From positions 1 through 13,006 of the forward strand of contig JAFMQP010000063.1 in the NCBI GenBank assembly GCA_017354575.1: a stretch of DNA of 13,006 nucleotides. The letters are read 5' to 3'. Origin of the DNA: Acidothermales bacterium. Lineage in GTDB: Bacteria > Actinomycetota > Actinomycetes > Streptosporangiales > WHST01. Shown in pieces: positions 6,036 to 12,455 of the stretch; the first letter of the stretch is position 1; every line of letters starts with the position of its first letter. The position numbers were made by a program, and so were the translations under genes. Below the pieces are notes generated by a model, which did not search any database, was not told the DNA's origin, and saw only the letters and a list, made by a program, of their open reading frames with translations.

Positions 6036-6590
6036 ATGCAGCCCGCGTCCGGACCGTCGCGCCTCGTGCGCGCACTCGTCGTGGCCGCGGCGTGCGTCGG
6101 CATCACGCTGTCGGCGCACGTGTTCGCGGGCGGCATGGTCGTTCCCGCGCGGTCGCTGCTCCTCGTCTACGGTGCCGTCTGCCTCGTGACGTACGCCCTG
6201 TCCGGCCGCCGGTGGACGCTCGGCCGGCTGCTGGTCGCGTTCGGCGCCGCGCAGGTCGTGCTGCACCCCGCGTTCGACCTGCTGACCGGGGGGATGCCGA
6301 TGGCGTCGACGGACGCCGCGATGCTGGCGGCGCACGGCGTCGCGGCCCTCGTCCTCGCGGTGGTCCTGGCCCGCGGTGACGTCGTGCTCTGGCGCACGGT
6401 GGATGCCGTCGCCGCGCTGCTGCGTCCGCTGGCGGCGTTGCTGCGCGTGCTCGTCCCGGTCCGGTCCGACGTGCTGCTGACGGCGTGCCCGGCGCCGGCG
6501 CCCGACCTGCGGATACCGGCCGGCCTGGTCGTCGCGCCGGGTGCCGAACGCGCACCACCCCGACCACGCCTCACCCACCGGTCCAGCTGA
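6036..6590 (+). CDS. Uncharacterised four-helix membrane protein, first gene of the copper operon
   Basis: I do not recognise a named family for this 184-residue protein. Four hydrophobic segments are visible: about 10-32, 37-56, 60-84 and 93-115. Three carry a histidine (SAHVFAGG in helix 1, LHPAF at the end of helix 3, AAHGVAAL in helix 4), and the segment before helix 4 has two methionines (GMPMAS), residues that could contact a metal. A weakly hydrophobic basic tail follows, rich in Pro and Ala. It lies 61 bases upstream of the YcnI-like gene on the same strand, and genes of this kind often sit beside ycnI/copC in actinobacteria. A role in copper handling is inferred from position only. 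The start rests on a leaderless-type -10 box 6 bases upstream. Confidence 0.75.
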   Translation: MQPASGPSRLVRALVVAAACVGITLSAHVFAGGMVVPARSLLLVYGAVCLVTYALSGRRWTLGRLLVAFGAAQVVLHPAFDLLTGGMPMASTDAAMLAAHGVAALVLAVVLARGDVVLWRTVDAVAALLRPLAALLRVLVPVRSDVLLTACPAPAPDLRIPAGLVVAPGAERAPPRPRLTHRSS

Positions 6591-6604
6591 CGGAGACGTG
6601 GTCG

Positions 6605-6630
6605 AGCCGTGCCCGCGAGCGAGCACGGCT
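6605..6630 (+). other. Intergenic 8-bp perfect hairpin before the YcnI-like gene
   Basis: AGCCGTGC (6605-6612) pairs fully with GCACGGCT (6623-6630) around a 10-base loop. It begins 15 bases after the membrane-protein stop and ends directly at GGAGAGG, the likely ribosome binding region of the next gene. No T run follows, so a terminator is unlikely. It could stabilise or process the mRNA, or set relative expression of the two genes. Confidence 0.5.
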
Positions 6631-6651
6631 GGAGAGGTGCACCCCACAACG

Positions 6652-7353
6652 ATGAACCGACGGATGCTGCGCGCGGGCGCGGCGGCTGCCGCGTGCGTGC
6701 TGGCCGGTACGGCGTTCGCGCCGTCCGCGGCCGCGCACGTGCACGTGTCGTCGCCGGACGCGGTCGGCGGCGGGTACGGCAAGCTCGTGTTCCAGGTGCC
6801 GAACGAGGAGCCGAGGGCCGACACGGTCGCCCTGAGGCTGCACCTGCCGAGGGACATGCCGTTCGCGTCGGTCAGCACGATGCAGAAGCCGGGATGGACG
6901 GTGACGACGGAGGAGGCGCCGCTGCCGAAGCCGGTGCGCACCGACGGCCTGGACCTGACCAAGGCGGTCAGCACGGTGACGTGGAAGGCGCGGCCGGGGC
7001 AGGGGATACCGCCGTGGTCGTTCGACGAGTTCCAGCTGTCTGCGGGGCCGCTGCCCAGAAGCGGCGGCACGCTCGTCGTTCCCGCGGCACAGAAGTACTC
7101 CGACGGCAGCACGGTGAACTGGGACCGGCCGGAGAGCAACGGCGGGGAGCCGCAGAACCCGGCGCCGTCGCTGAGCTTCGCCGAGGCGCCAGCGGACGCG
7201 CACGGCGGCGCGACGCCGGCTGCCGCCGCGGCCCGGGCGTCCGGCTCGGGCGGTGACGTCCTCGCCCGGATGCTCGGCGTCGTCGGCGTCGTCCTCGGCG
7301 GCGGAGCACTGGCGGTCGCGGTGCTGACGGGGCGGCGTCGTGGACCGGCGTAG
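6652..7353 (+). CDS. ycnI: YcnI-like (DUF1775) copper-associated exported protein with C-terminal anchor
   Basis: This 233-residue exported protein has a Sec signal peptide (MNRRMLRAG, a hydrophobic core, then FAPSAAA) with predicted cleavage before His29, giving a mature N terminus HVHVSSP. In characterised YcnI a mature N-terminal histidine helps bind Cu(II) together with a conserved tryptophan and glutamate; candidates here are Trp157 in STVNW and Glu52 or Glu53 in VPNEE. The DUF1775 domain spans about 29-160, a Pro/Ala-rich linker follows, and a membrane helix (about 203-226) ends in RRRGPA. The ATG at 6652 gives a clean signal peptide. GGAGAGG (6631-6637) lies 14 bases upstream, rather far, and a GTG at 6637 is a less likely start. 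The stop lies 14 bases inside copC. Confidence 0.88.
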   Translation: MNRRMLRAGAAAAACVLAGTAFAPSAAAHVHVSSPDAVGGGYGKLVFQVPNEEPRADTVALRLHLPRDMPFASVSTMQKPGWTVTTEEAPLPKPVRTDGLDLTKAVSTVTWKARPGQGIPPWSFDEFQLSAGPLPRSGGTLVVPAAQKYSDGSTVNWDRPESNGGEPQNPAPSLSFAEAPADAHGGATPAAAAARASGSGGDVLARMLGVVGVVLGGGALAVAVLTGRRRGPA

Positions 7354-7906
7354 GGCCGGCGCCGTCGCGGTGCTGACGCTCGTCGCGACTGCCGTGGTCG
7401 CGGCGTTCGCGGCGCCGTCGGCCGCCTCCGCGCACGACGTGCTCGTCGGCACCGCGCCGAAGGCCCGCAGCACCGTGACCACGCCGCGGTCGACGGTGAC
7501 GCTGACCTTCGGCGACCCCGTCCAGACCTCGTTCGCCGAGGTCGTCGTCACCGACAGCGGCGGCGACAGGCTCAGCGTGGGCAAGCCCGACGTCGTGGAC
7601 GACACGGTCACGCAACGGATCCAGCCGTTCCGCACCACCGGTGCCTACCGCGTGTCCTGGCGCATCGTGTCGGCGGACGGGCATCCGGCGTCGGGGACGT
7701 TCGCGTTCATCGTGGGCAGCGGCGCGGTGTCGACGGCGGCGCCGACCGGGTCCGCCCCGGCGACCACACCGGCGCAACGGCAGGCGGGCGACGCGCAGAG
7801 CGGGTCGTTCCTGCAGCGGCACGGCGTGCACGTGCTGATCGGGCTCGTCATCGTGGTCGTCGGGGGCGGCATCCTCGTGTGGGAACGGCGTCGACGCAGT
7901 GGCTGA
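7340..7906 (+). CDS. copC: CopC family periplasmic copper-binding protein, membrane-anchored
   Basis: This 188-residue exported copper protein has a signal peptide ending PSAASA before His32, so the mature protein begins HDVLVGTAP, the classic CopC start. The N-terminal histidine together with Asp113 and His115 (SADGHPASGTF) matches the Cu(II) site of the family. No methionine-rich Cu(I) loop is visible, so it is probably a Cu(II)-only type. A Thr/Ala/Pro linker (about 131-155) precedes a C-terminal helix (about 163-181) and a basic tail, which hold it at the membrane. The GTG at 7340 overlaps the ycnI end by 14 bases, and its own stop overlaps the next gene by 8, so the three are coupled. 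It probably passes copper to the CopD domain encoded next. Confidence 0.92.
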   Translation: MDRRRAGAVAVLTLVATAVVAAFAAPSAASAHDVLVGTAPKARSTVTTPRSTVTLTFGDPVQTSFAEVVVTDSGGDRLSVGKPDVVDDTVTQRIQPFRTTGAYRVSWRIVSADGHPASGTFAFIVGSGAVSTAAPTGSAPATTPAQRQAGDAQSGSFLQRHGVHVLIGLVIVVVGGGILVWERRRRSG

Positions 7907-9866
7907 GCAGGCGACGACACGTCGGGTCGGGCTGCCGTGGGCCTACCTCCTCGGCGTGCTGGCGGCGGGCGGGCTGACGCTGGTGGTGGTGCTGCTCGTG
8001 GGCGGCGGCGCGCCCGAGCGACCGCCGCCCGGCCTGCCGGACGCCGGCCCGGTCGTCGGGTGGGCGCTGCCGGTCAGCCGCTTCCTCGCGGACGCCGCCG
8101 GCGTCCTCGTCGCGGGCACGACGCTGGTCGCGGCCGCGCTGCTGCCGGCGGGGGAGAAGGGCGCGCTCGAGCCGGCCGCAGGGCGGTCGGTCCGCACGGC
8201 CGCCGTCGCCGCGGGCGTGTCCGTGGTCGCGACGGCGGCCGAGCTGGTCTTCACCTACGCCGACTTCCTCGGCATCCCGGCCGGCCAGGCGGTGGGAGGC
8301 CCCGGCATCTCGTCGTTCGTCGTGGACACGGTGCAGGGCCGCACCCTGCTGGTGCAGATCCTGCTGTCCGGCGTCGTCGTGCTCGCCGCCGCGTCCGTAC
8401 GCACCGCGCGCGGCGCCGGCTGGCTGTCGCTGGCCGCGTTCGTCGCGGTGACCGGGCCCGCGCTCGCGGGCCACGCGGCGTCGTCGTCGGACCACGCGCT
8501 CGCGCAGACCAGCCTGGTGCTGCACCTGCTCGGGGTGTCGGCGTGGGTCGGCGGGTTGGCCGGGGTGTGCCTGGCGGCCCGGGTGCCGGGCGCACCGCTG
8601 CGGACCCTGGCCACGCGGTTCAGCTGGCTGGCGCTGTGGTGCGTGGTCGCCGTCGGGATCAGCGGGCTGGTCAACGCGTGGCTGCGGCTCGGCTCGTTCG
8701 GCGAGGTGGCCGGTTCGTCGTACGGGCTGCTGGCGCTGGGCAAGCTGTTCGCGCTCGTGCTGCTCGGCACGTTCGGCTGGCTGCACCGGACGCGTACGCT
8801 GCCGCGGCTGGAGGACGGCTCGCGGCGGCCGTTCGTCCGGCTGGCCGCGGTCGAGGTGGCCGTGATGGCCGCGACGGTCGGTCTCGCCGTCGGGCTGTCG
8901 CGCACGCCCACGCCGTACACGGGCCAGCGGTCCACGTCGGCTGCCGAGTCGCTGCTCGGCTATCCGCTGCCGCCGCCGCCGACGGCGGCACGGCTGTTGT
9001 TCGACGCGCACGTCGACGCGACCTGGCTCGGCATCCTCGTCGTCTGCGCCGCGCTGTACGCCACCGGCACGCGGGTGCTCGCCCGACGCGGCGACCGGTG
9101 GCCGGTCGGCCGGTCCGTGGCGTGGTACGGCGGTCTCGCGGTGGTGCTGCTGATGACGTCGGGCGGCGTCGGCCGGTACGCGCCGGTGCTGTTCAGCGTG
9201 CACATGGTGCAGCACATGGCGCTCAACATGGTCGCGCCGATCCTGCTGGTGCTCGCCGCGCCGGTCACCTTGGCGCTGCGCGCGCTGCCCGCTCGCGCGG
9301 ACGGCGGCGGCGTGCGGCGCCTGCTCGTCGACGTGCTGCACAGCCGCGTGGTCCGAGTGCTCACGCACCCGCTGGTCGCGACGGCGGTCTTCGTGACGGG
9401 GCTGTACCTCGTGTACTTCAGCGACGTCTACGACTTCCTGATGGAGGACCACTGGGGTCACTTCCTCATGCAGGCGCACTTCCTGCTGTCCGGCGCGCTG
9501 TTCTTCTGGGTGCTCGTCGGCGTCGACCCGGGTACGCGGCGGCTGCCGTTCCCCTTCCGGATGGGGCTGATGCTGGCCGTGATGGCGATGCACGCGTTCT
9601 TCTCGGTCGCGCTCATGTCGTACGGGACGGTGATCGGTGCCGCGTACTACGCCGCGCTCGACCGCCCGTGGAGCACCGACCTGGTCGCGGACCAACGGCT
9701 CGGCGGCGGCATCGGCTGGGCATTCGGCGAGGTGCCCACGCTGCTGGTGCTGGCCGCGATGTTCGTGCAGTGGATACGCGCGGACCGGCGCGAGGCGGAG
9801 GCGTACGACCGCATGCTCGACCGCCGAGAACGCGCCGGCGGGGACGGCCCGGCGCGGCCCGGTTGA
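7899..9866 (+). CDS. CopD-CtaG fusion: copper transport membrane protein joined to cytochrome c oxidase assembly factor
   Basis: This 655-residue polytopic membrane protein joins two families. The CopD half (about 15-340) has about eight to nine helices, with GHAASSSDHA (191-200) and LVLHLLGVSAWVGGL (206-220), the conserved His and WVGG features of CopD copper-import permeases. The second half (about 362-630) is a CtaG-type (caa3_CtaG) domain with further helices and the histidine motifs HMVQHM (435-440) and DHWGHFLMQAH (517-527), which family knowledge links to copper insertion into cytochrome oxidase. The GTG at 7899 overlaps the copC stop by 8 bases. The fusion is common in actinobacteria. 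Together with CopC and YcnI it suggests a route from periplasmic copper to respiratory oxidase maturation. It ends 13 bases before the convergent mscL stop. Confidence 0.92.
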   Translation: MAEQATTRRVGLPWAYLLGVLAAGGLTLVVVLLVGGGAPERPPPGLPDAGPVVGWALPVSRFLADAAGVLVAGTTLVAAALLPAGEKGALEPAAGRSVRTAAVAAGVSVVATAAELVFTYADFLGIPAGQAVGGPGISSFVVDTVQGRTLLVQILLSGVVVLAAASVRTARGAGWLSLAAFVAVTGPALAGHAASSSDHALAQTSLVLHLLGVSAWVGGLAGVCLAARVPGAPLRTLATRFSWLALWCVVAVGISGLVNAWLRLGSFGEVAGSSYGLLALGKLFALVLLGTFGWLHRTRTLPRLEDGSRRPFVRLAAVEVAVMAATVGLAVGLSRTPTPYTGQRSTSAAESLLGYPLPPPPTAARLLFDAHVDATWLGILVVCAALYATGTRVLARRGDRWPVGRSVAWYGGLAVVLLMTSGGVGRYAPVLFSVHMVQHMALNMVAPILLVLAAPVTLALRALPARADGGGVRRLLVDVLHSRVVRVLTHPLVATAVFVTGLYLVYFSDVYDFLMEDHWGHFLMQAHFLLSGALFFWVLVGVDPGTRRLPFPFRMGLMLAVMAMHAFFSVALMSYGTVIGAAYYAALDRPWSTDLVADQRLGGGIGWAFGEVPTLLVLAAMFVQWIRADRREAEAYDRMLDRRERAGGDGPARPG

Positions 9867-9879
9867 CCGTGTCCGCGGC

Positions 9880-10275
9880 CTATGGCGTGGGCTCGCGGCG
9901 CAGCAGGTCGCGGATCTCCGTGAGCAGCTGGACGTCCGCGGGGATCTCCTGCGGCGCCTCGGGCTCTTCCTTCCTGAGCCTGCGGTCGCGGCGCTCCCTG
10001 AGCTTGTTGATCGGGAGCACGACGAGGAAGTAGATGACCGCCGCGACGAGCAGGAAGTAGATGACGGTCGAGACGAACGCGCCCCAGTCGAACTTCACGT
10101 CGTTGATGGTGATGGCGCCGGCCACCTTGCCACCGCCCGCGAGCAACTTGATGAGCGGGTTGATGAACGAGTTGACCAGCGCCGTGACCACGGCGGTGAA
10201 CGCGGCACCTATGACGATGCCCACGGCCATGTCGACGACGTTGCCGCGCATGATGAATTCGCGAAAGCCCTTCAC
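9880..10275 (-). CDS. mscL: Large-conductance mechanosensitive channel MscL
   Basis: This 131-residue inner-membrane channel opens under membrane tension to release solutes in osmotic downshock, as a homopentamer. The N-terminal amphipathic segment is KGFREFIMRGNVVDMAVG, the pore-lining first helix is about 15-40 (AVGIVIGAAFTAVVTALV), the periplasmic loop is about 46-66, and the second helix is about 67-90. A charged cytoplasmic helix (about 108-127, VQLLTEIRDLLRRE) ends the chain. The GTG at 10275-10273 gives the exact family start and is preceded by AAGGGGG. The frame continues upstream without a stop, but that part is shadow of the opposite strand. The length is normal. Confidence 0.96.
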   Translation of the reverse strand: MKGFREFIMRGNVVDMAVGIVIGAAFTAVVTALVNSFINPLIKLLAGGGKVAGAITINDVKFDWGAFVSTVIYFLLVAAVIYFLVVLPINKLRERRDRRLRKEEPEAPQEIPADVQLLTEIRDLLRREPTP

Positions 10276-10378
10276 CGGGCCGCCCCCTTCTCTCGGTCGA
10301 CGGGAACCCCGGAGAACGTCTATCAGAGCGGGGAGGCGTGAGCGAGCGCGCACGCCGGACACCTGCGTCTCGGTTCCG

Positions 10379-10407
10379 GTGACACATCGGTCGCGAGCCG
10401 ATAGTGT
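10379..10407 (+). promoter_or_regulatory. Candidate promoter of the GH15-like gene
   Basis: GTGACA (10379-10384) and TAGTGT (10402-10407) are spaced by 17 bases and fit the TTGACN / TANNNT pattern. Transcription would start near 10414, leaving a leader of about 20-30 bases. The 159-base divergent gap (10276-10434) shows no other clear element. Confidence 0.4.
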
Positions 10408-10434
10408 GCGTGCAACGGCCGTCGACTGCGAGGG

Positions 10435-11781
10435 GTGGTCCGGTTGGCGCGAGCCGCCGCGCGGTGGAAGCTCCTCGCAGCAGTGGTGGCGGCCGTCCTG
10501 GCCGCCACTGGCGTACTCGTGGTCGTGCACCTGCGGCCCACGCCGCGGCTGTACTCCGAGGGCATCGCCGTCGGCACGCACGGCGACGCCGTCCCGATCC
10601 AGCCGCGGACGCGCGGCCGTTTCGTGCCGGGCACGAGCTACTTCGTCGCGACCACCCGCGCCGTCCACGGGCGGTACGCCGAGCCGACGGCGTCGGGCGT
10701 ACGGGAGTCGCGGGCGTGGCTCCAGCGCAGCGGCCGGGTGCTGGCGTACGGCGGGTACAGCGAGCTGGTGGAGCGCGCGCTGCTCGACTTGAGGCTCTCG
10801 ACCGCGGGCAACGGCGCGCTCATGGCGTCCCCGCAGGGGCCGTGGCGCTACGTCTGGCCGCGCGACGCGGCGTTCGCCGTCGCCGCGCTCAGCGCCACCG
10901 GTCACCACGACGACGCCGAGCGGATCCTGTCCTTCCTGCTCGACGTCTGCCCGGCGCGCGGCGTCTGGCAAGCGAGGTACCTCGTGAACGGGTCCGGCCG
11001 GGTGCCCGACGAGCGGCCGACGCAGCTGGACAGCTCGGGCTGGGTGCCGTGGGCGACGTGGGTGTGGTTCACCACGTCGCCGCACTCGGCCCACGCCAGG
11101 GCTCTGCTCGCCAGGCTGTGGCCGATCGTCGCGCGTTCGGCGGACGCGGCCGCGGGCCCGTCCGGTGACCCGGCGCTGCCCGCCCCGTCGTCGGACTACT
11201 GGGAGATGCGGGAGAAGAAGGTCACGCTGGGCACGGTCGGGCCGCTCGTGGTCGGGTTGCGGGCGGCCGCGGCACTTGCGCGGGCGACGGGCCACGGCGT
11301 CCAGGCCGCGCGGTGGTCGGACAGCTCCCGCCGGCTCGCGGGCACGGTCGCGCAGACGTTCGGCATGCACGGCTATCCGCGCACGATGCCGGACGGCGGC
11401 GCGGACGCGGCGGTGACCTTCCTCGCGCCGCCGTTCACGGCGCCGAGCGGCGCGATGAGCAAGGCGGTCGCCGACACGGCGTCGCTGCTCTCCGTGCCGA
11501 ACGGCGGCGTCCGCCCGGGCACGGCGTGGGTTGGCGACGGGGCCTGGACGCCCGAGGTGGCGCTGTTCGCGCTCGCGGCCGCGGGCGTCGGAGACCGCCG
11601 TCAGGCCGCAACGCGGCTGGACTGGCTCGGGCGCCACCGCACGTCGACGGGGACGGTCGCGGAGAAGGTCGGGCCGGACGGCAGGCCGCTGTCGGTCGCG
11701 CCGCTCGCGTGGACCGACGCGCTCGTGGTGCTCAGCGTGGCGAAGCTCGCGACGAACCTCGACCTTGCGCCACCGGCCTGA
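10435..11781 (+). CDS. Membrane-anchored GH15-like glycoside hydrolase (glucoamylase fold)
   Basis: This 448-residue protein has an uncleaved N-terminal signal anchor (about 12-33) and an extracytoplasmic (alpha/alpha)6-barrel related to GH15 glucoamylases. Family motifs appear in order: RYVWPRDAAF (138-147), TQLDSSGWVPWATW (196-209), DYWEM with the candidate general acid Glu257, and AEKVGPDG with the candidate general base Glu410, followed by PLAWTDA (423-429). Both catalytic acids seem kept, so it is likely active, presumably on an alpha-glucoside; the substrate is unknown. The N-terminal beta-sandwich domain of typical bacterial glucoamylases is missing. The GTG at 10435 begins the frame. 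A TTG at 10444 has an AGGGG 8 bases upstream and may be the true start. The gene stands alone, divergent from mscL and convergent with the SAF-domain gene. Confidence 0.82.
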   Translation: MVRLARAAARWKLLAAVVAAVLAATGVLVVVHLRPTPRLYSEGIAVGTHGDAVPIQPRTRGRFVPGTSYFVATTRAVHGRYAEPTASGVRESRAWLQRSGRVLAYGGYSELVERALLDLRLSTAGNGALMASPQGPWRYVWPRDAAFAVAALSATGHHDDAERILSFLLDVCPARGVWQARYLVNGSGRVPDERPTQLDSSGWVPWATWVWFTTSPHSAHARALLARLWPIVARSADAAAGPSGDPALPAPSSDYWEMREKKVTLGTVGPLVVGLRAAAALARATGHGVQAARWSDSSRRLAGTVAQTFGMHGYPRTMPDGGADAAVTFLAPPFTAPSGAMSKAVADTASLLSVPNGGVRPGTAWVGDGAWTPEVALFALAAAGVGDRRQAATRLDWLGRHRTSTGTVAEKVGPDGRPLSVAPLAWTDALVVLSVAKLATNLDLAPPA

Positions 11782-11783
11782 CG

Positions 11784-11803
11784 AGCCCGTCGTCAGCCGG
11801 GCT
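11784..11803. terminator. Small hairpin in the convergent gap, possible weak terminator
   Basis: AGCCCG (11784-11789) pairs with CGGGCT (11798-11803) around an 8-base loop, spanning the 11-base gap between two converging genes and the stop codon of the minus-strand gene. No T run follows on either side, so it is at best a factor-assisted or weak terminator. Confidence 0.3.
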
Positions 11804-12452
11804 GGAGGGTGACCGAGAGCCGGGAGCCTGCGGCGGCGCGGGTGAGCGCGGCCGCCTGCTCGGGTGTCGCGGCGACCACCACGAGGGTGCCCGAGCCGTC
11901 GGGGGTGTCGGTGGTCCCGGGCAGTGAGACGACGCGGACCCTCGCCGCGATCACCCTGGCCGGGCCCGTCGCGTCCAGCCCTGCGGCGGTCGGCACCGCG
12001 AGCACGTCGACGAGCGAGCCGGGCCGCAGCAGCGACGCGACACCCGGGTCGGCGATGCGCACCGGCGTGCCGACCCTGTCGGGACCGTAACCGCGGGCGG
12101 ACGACTCGCCGACCAGCCGGACGTCGGTCAGCGTCTCGCCACGGCGTACCGGCGCCGCGAGCACGTGCCCGACGGCGTCGCGTGCCTCGGCCAGCGCGCC
12201 GTCGGGCACGGCGGACGCCGGCACCTGGCGCACCCGGACGTCCCGGGTCGACAGGTGACTGCCCGCGGTGAGGTCGCGCACGGCGGTGACGACGCCGGTG
12301 GTCGCGGGCGGTTCGGGACGGACCGCGCCGACGGCCAGCGCCGTCGCGGCGGCGGCGAGGGTGGCGGCGAGCAGCCGCCGGTGCTTCGACACCGCGCGCC
12401 TGAGGTCGCGCAGCAGCCGGCGTCGTCCTGACGAGGAGGTCTTGGCGGCCAT
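11793..12452 (-). CDS. SAF-domain protein, CpaB/RcpC-like
   Basis: This 219-residue protein resembles the Flp pilus assembly protein CpaB/RcpC. A basic N terminus (RRRLLRDLRRAVSKHRR) leads into one membrane helix (about 27-44). A SAF domain follows (about 53-113), with VVTAVRDLTAGSHLSTRDVRVRQVP and GHVLAAPVRRGETLT, and then an RcpC-type region (about 120-219) with LLRPGSLVDVLAV. It is probably exported and bound to the inner membrane. No other pilus gene is visible, so the Flp role is uncertain; stand-alone SAF proteins of this kind are common in actinobacteria and uncharacterised. The ATG at 12452-12450 lies 3 bases after the phosphorylase stop, so the two are co-transcribed. Confidence 0.85.
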   Translation of the reverse strand: MAAKTSSSGRRRLLRDLRRAVSKHRRLLAATLAAAATALAVGAVRPEPPATTGVVTAVRDLTAGSHLSTRDVRVRQVPASAVPDGALAEARDAVGHVLAAPVRRGETLTDVRLVGESSARGYGPDRVGTPVRIADPGVASLLRPGSLVDVLAVPTAAGLDATGPARVIAARVRVVSLPGTTDTPDGSGTLVVVAATPEQAAALTRAAAGSRLSVTLQPG

Positions 12453-12455
12453 GGC

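Noticed and set aside
7848..9695. A 615-codon minus-strand frame opposite the CopD-CtaG gene
   Set aside because: It is a shadow frame rich in Arg, Gln and His. The plus-strand gene has membrane helices and conserved histidine motifs.
7937..10033. A 698-codon plus-strand frame overlapping CopD-CtaG
   Set aside because: It is a frame-shifted shadow of the real gene, Arg/Gly/Ala-rich and without helices or motifs.
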